Of a stretch of 64,000 nucleotides of DNA, positions 30,779 to 40,312 are shown piece by piece. The stretch spans positions 1 to 64,000 of the forward strand of contig NZ_MSPQ01000003.1 in assembly GCF_001936475.1 (NCBI RefSeq). Reading direction: 5' to 3'. The notes under the pieces were generated by a model. The model saw only the letters and a list, made by a program, of their open reading frames with translations, ran no database searches and had not been told where the DNA came from. Source of the stretch: Algoriphagus marinus (lineage in GTDB: Bacteria; Bacteroidota; Bacteroidia; Cytophagales; Cyclobacteriaceae). Each line of letters begins with the position of its first letter. Positions within the stretch are counted from its first letter, which is position 1. The translations under genes were made by a program, and so were the position numbers.

Positions 30779-31783
30779 GTGACTAACCAATGGCTCTCAG
30801 CAACCGCATTTCTTCGATTCCTGACATTAAGGAAAGTCTGGAATTATGCGCTTTTGGGAATTTCTTTTCAGATTTCAAGGTTCCTGCGAAAACCAATTCT
30901 TTGGGGAAATCCAACGACGCTTTCCATCGAGCCGACTACCAGTTGTAATCTCCGTTGTCCTGAATGCCCCTCAGGTCTTCGTTCATTTACCAGACCAACT
31001 GGAATGCTCCAGGATCAGCTTTTTGAAAAAGTTATTGATCAAGTCAAAGGTCACCTCACTTGGCTTCATCTTTACTTTCAAGGTGAGCCTTTTCTCAATC
31101 CTCGATTTCTGGAGATGGTGCGCTATGCCGATCAACAGCGGATCTTTACTTCGACTTCCACCAATGCCCACTACTTAGGAGAAAAGCAAGTGAGTGAGGT
31201 ACTCCAAAGTGGACTTAAGCAACTCATCGTATCGATGGATGGGATTACGCAGGAAGTGTATCAAGATTACCGAATTGGAGGTTCATTGGAGAAAGTTCAG
31301 CATGGCTTGAGTTTGCTTTTAGAGGAGCGCAAAAAAGCCAAGCTGGATTTCCCCAGAGTCATTCTCCAATTCTTGGTGACTGGGAAAAATGAGCATCAGA
31401 TCCCTGCGCTGAAAACTTGGGCCAAGGAAATCGGCGTGGATGAACTCCAACTTAAAACCACACAGATCTATGACTTTGAAAATGGATCTGACCTGATTCC
31501 CTCCGATCTAGGCTATTCGCGCTATGTACCTGTTGGAAATGGTAAATGGAAGATCAAAAAGAAAATCGAAAATAAATGCTGGCGGATGTGGCAAGGGGCA
31601 GTGGTCACTTGGGATGGAAAAGTAGTCCCTTGTTGCTTTGACAAAGATGCAACGTATGTGATGGGTGAGTTGAAATTGAATACCATGGAGTCGATATGGA
31701 AATCTATTCCCTATTTCAACTTCCGAAAACAACTTTTAGCAGATCGTACCCAGATCGAGATTTGTAAAAATTGCACCGAGTAA
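30779..31783 (+). CDS. Radical SAM/SPASM domain protein
   Basis: A radical S-adenosylmethionine enzyme of about 334 residues. The 4Fe-4S/SAM motif is SCNLRCPEC (Cys56, Cys60, Cys63), in the context IEPTTSCNLRCPECPSGLRS, and a C-terminal SPASM-like cluster site includes CWRMWQGAVV, VPCCFDKD and ICKNCTE. I chose GTG 30779 (translated MTNQWLSATAFL) because the longer frame from ATG 30689 starts inside the preceding terminator and adds 30 residues of non-homologous character; no other Met exists before the SAM domain. It lies just ahead of the polysaccharide locus in the same direction but with its own spacing. Related proteins modify peptides or sugars; its substrate is unknown. Confidence 0.8.
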   Translation: MTNQWLSATAFLRFLTLRKVWNYALLGISFQISRFLRKPILWGNPTTLSIEPTTSCNLRCPECPSGLRSFTRPTGMLQDQLFEKVIDQVKGHLTWLHLYFQGEPFLNPRFLEMVRYADQQRIFTSTSTNAHYLGEKQVSEVLQSGLKQLIVSMDGITQEVYQDYRIGGSLEKVQHGLSLLLEERKKAKLDFPRVILQFLVTGKNEHQIPALKTWAKEIGVDELQLKTTQIYDFENGSDLIPSDLGYSRYVPVGNGKWKIKKKIENKCWRMWQGAVVTWDGKVVPCCFDKDATYVMGELKLNTMESIWKSIPYFNFRKQLLADRTQIEICKNCTE

Positions 31784-31800
31784 GGGCAATCTTGAAAGAC

Positions 31801-31830
31801 TTGAAAAGCACCTTTTTGGAACTATATTTG
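31801..31830 (+). promoter_or_regulatory. Bacteroidetes-type promoter of the polysaccharide operon
   Basis: TTG (31801-31803), exactly 19 bases, then TATATTTG (31823-31830): a full match to TTG-N19-TAnnTTTG. Transcription would start near 31837, leaving a leader of about 65 bases before the export gene. Confidence 0.7.
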
Positions 31831-31901
31831 GTAGAAATAAGAAATTCACGGATTTTTAGTCCTTAATACGTTCTAGATTCACCCGGAACTGCCCATAAAA
31901 T

Positions 31902-34484
31902 ATGATGCAAACAAAAAGATTCTGGTATTTTTTTAGTGTAGTTGCAGCTTTAGTATTTGTGTCTCCTATTTCTTTTGCGCAGCAAACGACCGATTTGACA
32001 CAGCTCAAGGTAGATGAATTATCTGATCAGCAAATTGAAGAATTAATTTCCAGAGCAGCAGAAGCAGGACTTTCCCCTGAAGAATTTCTTCAGATGGCAC
32101 AGTTGAGAGGGATGCCTTCTGCTGAGGTGGCTAAACTTAAAAACCGAATTGACGAATTGAATCGTTCTGTCGCAAATCCGCGCTCAACTAATGCTTCCAA
32201 AAGACAGCCTCGGCAACAAGTAGATTTTAATACGATAACACAAGGGATTTATGAGCCGCAAGATTTCGTAGAATCTGATGATAATGGTCCTCAGATCTTC
32301 GGTGAATCACTTTTTTACAATAAAAACAGAAGATTAAGCTTTGAGCCCAGCCTGAATCAGGCTACTCCAAAAAACTACACCTTGGGACCGGGAGATATGA
32401 TCTATGTAGATATCTATGGGCAATCCGAACAGTATTATGAGGCGACGGTCAATCCTGACGGCTTTGTACTCTTGGATAATATCGGACCGGTTTCTGTCTC
32501 CGGAAAGTCTATTGAGGAAGCACAAGGCATCATTAAAAATCGAGTTGCCCGCTACTATCCGGGCCTTTCAGGAGCGAATCCAAGCACATTTCTTCAAGTC
32601 ACTTTGGGTAATGTCCGTACCATCAAAGTCAATATTCTTGGTGAGGTGCGATTGCCAGGAACGTTTACCTTGAGCGCTTTTTCAACTGTTTTCAACGCGC
32701 TTTATGCAGCAGGAGGTCCAAATGAAAATGGCTCTTTCCGTGCAATCCGACTCATTCGAAATAATAAGCTCATTGCCGAGATAGATGTCTATGAAATGCT
32801 GACCAAAGGCATGGCCGATTTAGATCTTCAACTGAAAGACCAAGATGTGATCCTAGTTCCGGCATTTCTGGCTAGAGCCAAAGTCAATGGAGAGGTGAAG
32901 CGTCCAATTACTTTTGAAATTGCTCCAGAGGACACATTTGAAGATCTGCTAAATTACGCTGGAGGGTTTACCGATGAGGCTTTTAAAGATCGGGTAGCCA
33001 TTTCCAGAATTACCGGCAATCAACGCTCCGTCTCTGATGTCTATCAAAATCAGTTTGGGATGTTTATCCTCAAAGGAGGAGATGAGATTACTGTTCAGCG
33101 GATTTTGAATCGCTATTCCAACCGAGTACAAATCAAAGGTGCGGTATATCGTGAAGGGACTTTTGCCTTGACAGATGGACTTAAGCTTTCCCAATTAATT
33201 AAGAATGCAGAGGGTCTCCGAGGAGATGCTTACACCGAGCAGGCGAGTATACTCAGGACAAAAACAGACCTCAGTACAGAAATGATCCAAGTGAATCTTA
33301 AGTCAGTTTTGGATGGAAGCTCTCCTGATATCACATTGCAACGGGAAGATGTCGTGCGGATCGCAAGCATTTATGATATTCAAAATGAGCAATACGTTCA
33401 GATTTTAGGTGAAGTAATGCGACCTGGAGTCTATCCTTTCTCCAAATCTATGAGACTGGAAGAGTTGATTGTATTGGCAGGAGGACTTCAGGAATCTGCA
33501 AATTCCCAAGATATCGAAATCGCAAGAAGATTAGAAGATACGGACCTTGGGACTTTGTCAGATATTATTCCGGCTCAGGTTGCAGCTAATCTGTCCATTA
33601 CCAGCGAATCGCCAGAACTGATGCCTTTTGATCAAGTGATTGTAAGAAAGCGTTCCACTTTTACTATGCAAAGATTAGTGGCGGTTGAAGGTCAGGTGAA
33701 TTCTCCAGGGATTTTTGCCATTCAAACAAGTGGTGAGCGAATCTCCGATCTAGTCAAACGAGCTGGAGGATTGAATCAATTTGCCTATTCCAAAGGGGCA
33801 ACCTTGATCCGTCGTACTGAGTTTTTTAATACCGAATCCGAGGAAATTCGAAGAAGAAGAAATTTGGAAGCTTTGAGATTAAAACTTGAAGCTGATCCGT
33901 CCAATTCGGAGGCACAGGAAGAATTATTGCAACGATTATTCAAAGACTTACCAGAAACGGCTAATCCAGTTGATACTCAATTGGCGCAAAATAAAAAGGA
34001 ATCCCTAGATCAAATCGCGGCAGGGACACCAGGATTTGAGGTCAAACTAAAACAGACCGAAGCAGTGGCGATCAACTTGGAAACTATCATTAAAAACCCA
34101 GGGTCTGAGGATGATTTACTATTGGAGGAGGGTGATATTTTATCCGTTCCAAAATTGCTTCAGACGGTCAGAATGCGAGGAGATCTAGTCTATCCGACTA
34201 CGCTTCGTCTTGAGTCGGGCAAAAGTTTAAAATACTATATCAATAACGCTGGAGGATTCGACCGCAGAGCGAATAGAAAACAAACTTATGTAGTCTATGC
34301 AAACGGAGCGGTAAAACGGACCAAAGGCTTTTTAGGAATCAGAAATTATCCTTCAGTAGAGCCGGGAGCGGAAGTCATCGTTCCTACGAAAGGCCCTAAA
34401 GTACCATTGCGTTTGGGTGAAGTAGTTGGCATTACAACCGGATTGGCAACATTAGGATTAGTCATTTCTCAAATCAACTGGTAA
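31902..34484 (+). CDS. SLBB-repeat polysaccharide export protein (Wza-like, extended)
   Basis: An 860-residue exported protein with signal peptide (FFSVVAALVFVSPISFAQ). A helical, Gln-rich segment precedes the polysaccharide export domain (from YTLGPGDMIYVDIYG at about 159). Then come about six SLBB-like units, each opening with a GxVxxPG-type strand near residues 242 (GEVRLPGTF), 326 (GEVKRPITF), 408 (GAVYREGTF), 498 (GEVMRPGVY), 592 (GQVNSPGIF) and 755 (GDLVYPTTL). A C-terminal hydrophobic helix (VVGITTGLATLGLVISQ) could be the outer-membrane pore helix. Wza of E. coli is about 380 residues, so this is the long Bacteroidetes form. Role: exporting the polymer made by the genes that follow. 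Its stop overlaps the Wzz start (TAATG). Confidence 0.9.
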   Translation: MMQTKRFWYFFSVVAALVFVSPISFAQQTTDLTQLKVDELSDQQIEELISRAAEAGLSPEEFLQMAQLRGMPSAEVAKLKNRIDELNRSVANPRSTNASKRQPRQQVDFNTITQGIYEPQDFVESDDNGPQIFGESLFYNKNRRLSFEPSLNQATPKNYTLGPGDMIYVDIYGQSEQYYEATVNPDGFVLLDNIGPVSVSGKSIEEAQGIIKNRVARYYPGLSGANPSTFLQVTLGNVRTIKVNILGEVRLPGTFTLSAFSTVFNALYAAGGPNENGSFRAIRLIRNNKLIAEIDVYEMLTKGMADLDLQLKDQDVILVPAFLARAKVNGEVKRPITFEIAPEDTFEDLLNYAGGFTDEAFKDRVAISRITGNQRSVSDVYQNQFGMFILKGGDEITVQRILNRYSNRVQIKGAVYREGTFALTDGLKLSQLIKNAEGLRGDAYTEQASILRTKTDLSTEMIQVNLKSVLDGSSPDITLQREDVVRIASIYDIQNEQYVQILGEVMRPGVYPFSKSMRLEELIVLAGGLQESANSQDIEIARRLEDTDLGTLSDIIPAQVAANLSITSESPELMPFDQVIVRKRSTFTMQRLVAVEGQVNSPGIFAIQTSGERISDLVKRAGGLNQFAYSKGATLIRRTEFFNTESEEIRRRRNLEALRLKLEADPSNSEAQEELLQRLFKDLPETANPVDTQLAQNKKESLDQIAAGTPGFEVKLKQTEAVAINLETIIKNPGSEDDLLLEEGDILSVPKLLQTVRMRGDLVYPTTLRLESGKSLKYYINNAGGFDRRANRKQTYVVYANGAVKRTKGFLGIRNYPSVEPGAEVIVPTKGPKVPLRLGEVVGITTGLATLGLVISQINW

Positions 34485-35542
34485 TGGCAGGATCTCAACA
34501 TTTTTCGGAAAATCAATTTACCATCAAAGAAGTCTTCCAAAATATTGGGGAGTGGATAAGCTATTTTCTCTCCAAATGGAAAGTGCTCATCGCGGCAGGA
34601 ATTATTGGTTTGGGACTTGGGGCAATGGTTTCTATTTTCAAAAAACCGGTTTTTCATGGCGAAACATCCTTTGTACTTGAAGAGGGTGATGCCGCAGGTA
34701 TGGGACAAATGTCTGGTTTAGCTTCCTTGGTTGGAGTGAATTTAGGTTCCTTAGGTGGCACAAGTGGGTTATTCCAAGGCGACAATATAATGGAGCTTTA
34801 TCGCTCAGACCGAATGCTCGGCGAGACCTTGTTAAGTCCATTTGACGAGGGACAATTATTGATTGATCGATTCATTTCCTTTGAAGAGTTGGATAAAAAA
34901 TGGGCTTCCAAAGTAAATTTTGAGGCCATGGACTTTTCCATTCCAAGAGACAGCTTCACTGTTTCACAGGATTCTGTGGTAAAAGAAGTCTCAAAATTGA
35001 TAAGAGAAAATCAACTGGCAGTTGTCAAGCCTGATCGCAAACTTACGATCATTCAGGTTTCAATTTCATCTAAAGATGAGCTTTTCGCAAAAGTGTTCAA
35101 TGAGCGATTGGTGGAAAAAGTCAATGGATTCTACCTCGAAACCAAGACGAAAAAGACGGGAGAAAATCTCAGCATTCTGCAAACTCAGGCAGATAGCGTT
35201 CGGGCAATTTTGGATGAAAGTATCGGGGCTTATGCCGCTGCTTCAGATCGGGTGCCAAATGCGAATCCACTTTTGAGCTCTGCGACGGTGGAAAGCCGGA
35301 AAAGGCAAATTGATGTACAGGCAACTGGAGCGGTATATCAGGAGATCGTAAAAAACTTAGAAATTGCGAAAGTAAACCATCGCAACAATTCACCTCTGAT
35401 TCAAATCATAGATCAGCCTCGACTTCCCTTAAAGCGGACAGAAATCCGCTTAGTCAAAGGAATGGTTTTGGGAGCTTTTGGAACCGGATTTTTGACTTTG
35501 TTGATGCTATACTTCCGTCGATTGTACCAAAAGCATGCCTAG
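34484..35542 (+). CDS. Wzz-type polysaccharide chain-length/co-polymerase protein
   Basis: A 352-residue inner-membrane protein with two membrane helices, one near residues 35-55 (WKVLIAAGIIGLGLGAMVSIF) and one near the C-terminus (MVLGAFGTGFLTLLMLYF). A periplasmic region lies between them. The C-terminal side has the proline-containing segment (IIDQPRLPLKRTEIR) typical of the family. It lacks the Walker-containing tyrosine kinase domain of Wzc. The ATG overlaps the stop of the export gene by one base, showing translational coupling. It probably sets chain length and connects the polymerase to the export channel. Confidence 0.88.
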   Translation: MAGSQHFSENQFTIKEVFQNIGEWISYFLSKWKVLIAAGIIGLGLGAMVSIFKKPVFHGETSFVLEEGDAAGMGQMSGLASLVGVNLGSLGGTSGLFQGDNIMELYRSDRMLGETLLSPFDEGQLLIDRFISFEELDKKWASKVNFEAMDFSIPRDSFTVSQDSVVKEVSKLIRENQLAVVKPDRKLTIIQVSISSKDELFAKVFNERLVEKVNGFYLETKTKKTGENLSILQTQADSVRAILDESIGAYAAASDRVPNANPLLSSATVESRKRQIDVQATGAVYQEIVKNLEIAKVNHRNNSPLIQIIDQPRLPLKRTEIRLVKGMVLGAFGTGFLTLLMLYFRRLYQKHA

Positions 35543-35556
35543 CATAGCTTACCGCC

Positions 35557-36846
35557 ATGTTTGAAAAACTGTCATTATTACCCCTAGGACATATTATCCG
35601 GAATAAATCAATCCAGAATTTCCTTTTTTTGGCGGTAATTCAGTCTTCAAACATCCTCATCTCCATTATTACGATGCCCCTTTTGATCCAGAGTGTCGGG
35701 CTGGATCAATTTGGCTTGGTAAACCTCTCCCTTTCTGTGATTATTCTGCTGAATATTATGGTCGGATTTGGCTATAACCTCAGTGCTCCAAAAGATGTTG
35801 CGGTCAACCAACAGGACAAGGTTGCGCTTTCTCACTTGGTTTCAAATGTCTTTTCTGGGAAGATTTTGCTGGCATTCTTAGCCACGCTCTTTATTCTTAT
35901 TGGGGTTTTCGGTCTGAATTTATTCAAAGAATATCAAGTCATCCTTTTGTTTTCATGCTTGTTGTTGTTTTCTGAGGCGACGCTTCCACTTTGGTTTTTT
36001 CAGGGAATGGAAAAAATGAAGTTGATTAGTATCACCAATATTTTCAGCAAACTGCTGTTCTTAATGGGGATTGTTTTGTTTATACACCAACCTGACCAAA
36101 GTAAGTGGGTGAATTTTATAATGGGCTTTTTTGGACTGACAATTAATATTTTCCTACTCTTTTACATTCATATCTTTCTGGAAATTCGATTTTACAGACC
36201 GGAATTTTCTGCGATTTGGAAGAGTTTGAAAGATAATATTCTTTTCTTTTTTAGTAATCTGGCGAGTCATATTTCCATTAATGGAGGGTTGATCATTTTG
36301 AGCTTTTTCTCTGTAGCCGAAACACTCGGGATGTATAGCCTGGCAGAGCGTGTGGTAATGGTTTTACGACTTTTTCCAGCTTTGATCATTCAGGCTATTT
36401 ATCCCAACGCAGCAAAAAATTACCAAAATGATGAATTGGCATTCTTTCGATTCTTGAAAAATGTCTACGTAAGAGTCTTATTAGTGGGAATGCTGATTAC
36501 TGCAGGAACTTACTTCACCGCTCCTTGGATCATTCAGACCTTGGCTAGAAAACCATTGGATGAATCTGTGGATTACCTGAGAATCTTGGCGGCAGTGCCA
36601 TTTTTAGCTTGCCTCAATGTAGGAAACGTAACGCTCATGCTAGTTGCAGATTTGAAAAACTTACTTTTCAAGGCTTCTTGGATGATGTGCGTGTATATGA
36701 TTATCACCGCCTCTCTACTTACTTCGCAATTTGGGGGAATCGGTCTTTGCTATGCGATTCTCTCCACGGAGATTATTGTATTCCTGATTTGTATGGTTTT
36801 GCTCTTTAGAAATAACCGAAAACTCTTCCTTGGATTCTATAGCTAA
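35557..36846 (+). CDS. Oligosaccharide flippase (Wzx/PST family)
   Basis: A 429-residue polytopic membrane protein with about 12 hydrophobic segments. It begins FLAVIQSSNILISIITMPLL, followed by the family-like SVGLDQFGLVNLS segment. It would flip undecaprenyl-linked repeat units across the inner membrane. The gene begins 14 bases after the Wzz stop, and the GT2 gene overlaps its 3' end by 17 bases. Confidence 0.88.
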   Translation: MFEKLSLLPLGHIIRNKSIQNFLFLAVIQSSNILISIITMPLLIQSVGLDQFGLVNLSLSVIILLNIMVGFGYNLSAPKDVAVNQQDKVALSHLVSNVFSGKILLAFLATLFILIGVFGLNLFKEYQVILLFSCLLLFSEATLPLWFFQGMEKMKLISITNIFSKLLFLMGIVLFIHQPDQSKWVNFIMGFFGLTINIFLLFYIHIFLEIRFYRPEFSAIWKSLKDNILFFFSNLASHISINGGLIILSFFSVAETLGMYSLAERVVMVLRLFPALIIQAIYPNAAKNYQNDELAFFRFLKNVYVRVLLVGMLITAGTYFTAPWIIQTLARKPLDESVDYLRILAAVPFLACLNVGNVTLMLVADLKNLLFKASWMMCVYMIITASLLTSQFGGIGLCYAILSTEIIVFLICMVLLFRNNRKLFLGFYS

Positions 36847-37765
36847 CAGTCGCGTCGCAATAATCTTGGTCAACTGGAATGGGTTAGACTTTACAGTAGC
36901 ATGCCTTCACTCACTTCGGAATCTGAATTTTCCGAATTTTGGAGTTATTCTAGTTGATAATGCTTCTGACAATCAAGAGGGAGCAATTCTTCAAAAACAG
37001 TTTCCTGAAATTGAATTGGTGCAAAGTCAAAGCAATTTGGGTTTTGCTGGTGGGAATAACCTTGGAATTCGAAGGGCATTGGAACAGGGATTTTCTCATG
37101 TCATGCTATTGAATAATGATACTGTTGTTGTATCAGATTTTTTGGATGAAATGTTTACCGTTTTTGAAAAGTATCCATCAGTCGGAGTGGTTCAGCCCCT
37201 TATTTATTGGATGAAGTATCGAAATCAAATCTGGAGTGCAGGAGGAAAATGGAATGACTGGCTTGGCCGCGCGATCACTCGTTTAGAGTTAAAAAAGACA
37301 AAGACTACAAAGACTAGTTTTCAAAAACTGGATTGGGCAACTGGTTGCTGTATGCTTATTTCCAGAGAAGCGATACTGGAAGCAGGATTGTTGAATGAAC
37401 AGTACTTCGCCTATTTTGAGGATGTAGAATGGAGTTTGAGATTTAGAGAAAAAGGTTTTGAAATCGCTTTGGCACCACAAGCAATTATCTACCATGAGGC
37501 AGGAGCTTCATCAAAAAAAAGTCATAGCGAAGGCACGCTCAGTCCAAGAGTTTTTTATTATCACGTTCGGAATCAGTTTTTTTTAATCCGTACAGCCGTC
37601 AGTTTAATCTATAAGCCATTTGCTTTTGGATACCACTTAATTCGGTTTGGGTTTTGGGCAGCTTATTTTGCGGTCCGAGGAAGATTTAAGAAATTAAAAT
37701 CTGTGGCCAAGGGAATCTGGGATGGATTCACTTTGCCTGTTCAATCTCCTGAAAAATGGCTTTAA
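36830..37765 (+). CDS. Family 2 glycosyltransferase
   Basis: A 311-residue GT-A enzyme. It starts at TTG 36830, the only start upstream of the first beta strand (VAIILVNWNGLDF), and overlaps the flippase gene by 17 bases. Nucleotide-sugar binding residues lie in VDNASDN and LLNNDT (the DxD-like site); GGNNLGIRRAL and FFAYFEDVEWSLR-type (ED) motifs match rhamnosyl/GT2 enzymes. C-terminal hydrophobic segments may associate with the membrane. It adds a sugar to the repeat unit; which one cannot be read. Confidence 0.87.
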   Translation: MDSIANSRVAIILVNWNGLDFTVACLHSLRNLNFPNFGVILVDNASDNQEGAILQKQFPEIELVQSQSNLGFAGGNNLGIRRALEQGFSHVMLLNNDTVVVSDFLDEMFTVFEKYPSVGVVQPLIYWMKYRNQIWSAGGKWNDWLGRAITRLELKKTKTTKTSFQKLDWATGCCMLISREAILEAGLLNEQYFAYFEDVEWSLRFREKGFEIALAPQAIIYHEAGASSKKSHSEGTLSPRVFYYHVRNQFFLIRTAVSLIYKPFAFGYHLIRFGFWAAYFAVRGRFKKLKSVAKGIWDGFTLPVQSPEKWL

Positions 37766-39147
37766 TCTTCTTTCTTCTAATTGCGATTGGTGTTAGTGGA
37801 GGCTTTCTCTGGACTGTTCAGGAGATGGTGTTCAAGGGAAAGTGGTCGTATTTTATTTATTTTCTGGCGGCTTTTTTACCCTTTTATATTACAAGCCTCA
37901 GCGTTATTTATCTAGCGACAAGTTCCACGCTTATTGTTGCCGTTTTTCAGGCTTTGAAGGAATTGATTGTGCTTATCGCGGTCCTGGTTTTTATTTTTTA
38001 CAATCGAAAAATTTTCGACTATCCATTTCGGCTTCAAGCTACAGATTGGATGATGCTGGGGTTTTTAGGGTTGGCATTTTTGTATTTGCTGCTTCCAATT
38101 GGGCAAGCTTCATTTGTGAATAAGGCCTTGTATTACAAAAGCATGTTGATTCCAGGTTTCGTGTATTTTTTGGGTCGGAATACACGGTTTTCGGACTTGG
38201 AGATCAAGCGGTTATTTGGAATTATTTTCATCATTGCGATTGGAGCTTTTCTAGTGAATTTGATTGAAAACTTTGTTTTAAATGCCCATTTGCAGCAGTT
38301 TACTGGATATGCACTTTATAATGAAGCTATCAACGATATCGACCCTACAGGTAATTTTGGTTTGACTTGGACTTTTGAAACACAAGCAGTGACCAAGCGA
38401 TTAGCTAGTTTTTTCTCCGATCCTTTAGAGATGGCTAGTTCAGTCCTAATGGGATTTGCGGCTGGATTGATTTGGTTTTTAACTACCAAAAAAGAGCAGA
38501 ACTGGATTTATATACTGATTATGCTGGTGTCTTTAGGGAGCTTATTCTTTTCTGCTTCCAGAGCAGCATTTGGAGCATTTTTCATGATGATCTTTTTTGT
38601 GGCTTTGGTATTTGGGCTATATAAATTAATTGCTGGAGGATTTCTGGCCTTGATTGGATTCGGAGTCTATGTAGTATTCTTTGCCTCAGAAGACTTTTAC
38701 TTTTTTGTGCTAGACACCTTGACTTTTGAAAATACTTCCAGCATCGGTCACGTTGTGGAGTGGTTGCTTGCCTTGGATTCTATGGTGTCGAGCCCAATGG
38801 GAATAGGCCTGGCGATGAGTGGGAATGCAGGAAGTGTAACGGATGAGCTACGAGTCGGGGGAGAAAATCAATTTTTGATCTATGGAGTCCAATTGGGATG
38901 GATTGGTATGCTTCTTTATATCCTTACACTTGCTTCAGGAGTAGTTTTGAGCTTGCGTGTTTTTTATCAAACAGAAGATAAAATGATTGCTAGGCTAGCT
39001 TTTGTAGCTGCCTCTGTGAAGGTTGGTTTGCTATTACCCTTATTTACTGCAAATGCAGAAATGTATACTTACGTAGCTTGGATTTCTTGGTGGATGATCG
39101 GTTATAGTGTTAATAGCTATAGTAGAATAAGATTATATTTGAAGTAG
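37756..39147 (+). CDS. Wzy-like O-antigen polymerase / membrane protein
   Basis: A 463-residue polytopic protein with about 10-12 membrane helices and a larger periplasmic loop (about residues 170-220). The helix FFSASRAAFGAFFMMIFFV carries the Ser-Arg-Ala motif found in Wzy/O-antigen ligase proteins. Overlap of 10 bases with the GT2 gene shows coupling. Location between flippase and glycosyltransferases supports polymerase; ligase is the alternative, since these families cannot be separated reliably by sequence. Confidence 0.8.
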   Translation: MALIFFLLIAIGVSGGFLWTVQEMVFKGKWSYFIYFLAAFLPFYITSLSVIYLATSSTLIVAVFQALKELIVLIAVLVFIFYNRKIFDYPFRLQATDWMMLGFLGLAFLYLLLPIGQASFVNKALYYKSMLIPGFVYFLGRNTRFSDLEIKRLFGIIFIIAIGAFLVNLIENFVLNAHLQQFTGYALYNEAINDIDPTGNFGLTWTFETQAVTKRLASFFSDPLEMASSVLMGFAAGLIWFLTTKKEQNWIYILIMLVSLGSLFFSASRAAFGAFFMMIFFVALVFGLYKLIAGGFLALIGFGVYVVFFASEDFYFFVLDTLTFENTSSIGHVVEWLLALDSMVSSPMGIGLAMSGNAGSVTDELRVGGENQFLIYGVQLGWIGMLLYILTLASGVVLSLRVFYQTEDKMIARLAFVAASVKVGLLLPLFTANAEMYTYVAWISWWMIGYSVNSYSRIRLYLK

Positions 39148-39184
39148 AAAATTCCTACAGAAACACTTTTTACAGAGATATAAA

Positions 39185-40309
39185 TTGAAAGTCCTCCTCG
39201 ATCTCCAATATCTTAATGCCGCTACCACTGGGATTAAAACCTACATGTTGGAGCTCGCCAAAGCGGCTAGAGATTATCCAAATCCTGAGATTGAGTGGGT
39301 TTTTACACATGATCCCGAAAAGCAATCGGAAGACAAGACTTTCAAAAATCTGAATTCTAAAATTCAGCGATTGAATTACCATCTTGATTATTTTCGTTGG
39401 AAGGAATTTCAGCTGCCGGATTTGGTCAAGAAGCATCAGCCTGATGTATTGATTTGTCTCGACTTTGTGTCACCCGCTACTGCACTTCCCTGCCGTCGGC
39501 TGACTGTTTTCCATGACGCGTTTTTTTGGCAAATGCCAAAAAACTATCCCGCTTGGTGGCGTAAATATTTTTTGAGCTTAATAAAAAAAGGGATTAAAGA
39601 AACGACTAGTATCATCACCACTACGAACCATTCCAAGGCTGCATTGGAAAAGCACCTGGCACTTCCTAATAAAATTGAAGTGGTCTACCAAGTTCCTAAA
39701 ACGCTTAATCAGGAGGTTAAGGAAGGCTTTTTAAAAGAATCAAATTTGGAACAAGGCAAGTATTTTCTGCATATAGGAACTTTTGATAAGCGAAAAAATT
39801 TAGCGCTTTTAGTAGAGGCTTTTGATGAGTTTTTGAAGAAGACTAATTCAGAATTCAAATTGGTGCTTGCAGGAGGATCTGGTCAAAGTGTGCAAATGAA
39901 TTCCTTGCCACTAGTGAAAAACCTAGTAAAAAAATTGGGCTTGGAAGAAAAGGTAGTCTTACCTGGATATGTTAGCGATTTGGAGGTCAATACGCTTTAC
40001 GATGGAGCTTTTGCTTACGTATTTCCTTCCGAGAATGAAGGTTTTGGAATCCCAATTGTGGAGGCTATGCGGGCAGGGATTCCGGTAATCCATTCGGATC
40101 AGCCTGCTTTGGTAGAAGTCAGTGGAGGGGCAGGAATAGTTTGTAAAACCGGAGATTCGGGCGATTTGGCAGAAAAAATGGTACTTTTGAGCAGAGAAAA
40201 TACACTTCGTGGACTTTTGATCCAAAAAGGATTGCAGCGGGCTGAGGATTTTTCTCCAAAGAAATTTATTGAAGCTTTTCACCGGATTATTCTGGATATT
40301 CAAAACTAG
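39185..40309 (+). CDS. Family 4 glycosyltransferase (GT-B)
   Basis: A 374-residue GT-B enzyme. The start at TTG 39185 immediately precedes the first strand (KVLLDLQYLNAATTGIKTYM); a small gap of 37 bases separates it from the polymerase gene. The C-terminal donor-binding lobe has GTFDKRKNLALLVEAF, LVLAGGSG, VVLPGYVSDLEVNTLY and PSENEGFGIPIVEAMRAG, with the EX7E-type motif (ENEGFGIPIVE). The sugar is unknown. Confidence 0.88.
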   Translation: MKVLLDLQYLNAATTGIKTYMLELAKAARDYPNPEIEWVFTHDPEKQSEDKTFKNLNSKIQRLNYHLDYFRWKEFQLPDLVKKHQPDVLICLDFVSPATALPCRRLTVFHDAFFWQMPKNYPAWWRKYFLSLIKKGIKETTSIITTTNHSKAALEKHLALPNKIEVVYQVPKTLNQEVKEGFLKESNLEQGKYFLHIGTFDKRKNLALLVEAFDEFLKKTNSEFKLVLAGGSGQSVQMNSLPLVKNLVKKLGLEEKVVLPGYVSDLEVNTLYDGAFAYVFPSENEGFGIPIVEAMRAGIPVIHSDQPALVEVSGGAGIVCKTGDSGDLAEKMVLLSRENTLRGLLIQKGLQRAEDFSPKKFIEAFHRIILDIQN

Positions 40310-40312
40310 TCC

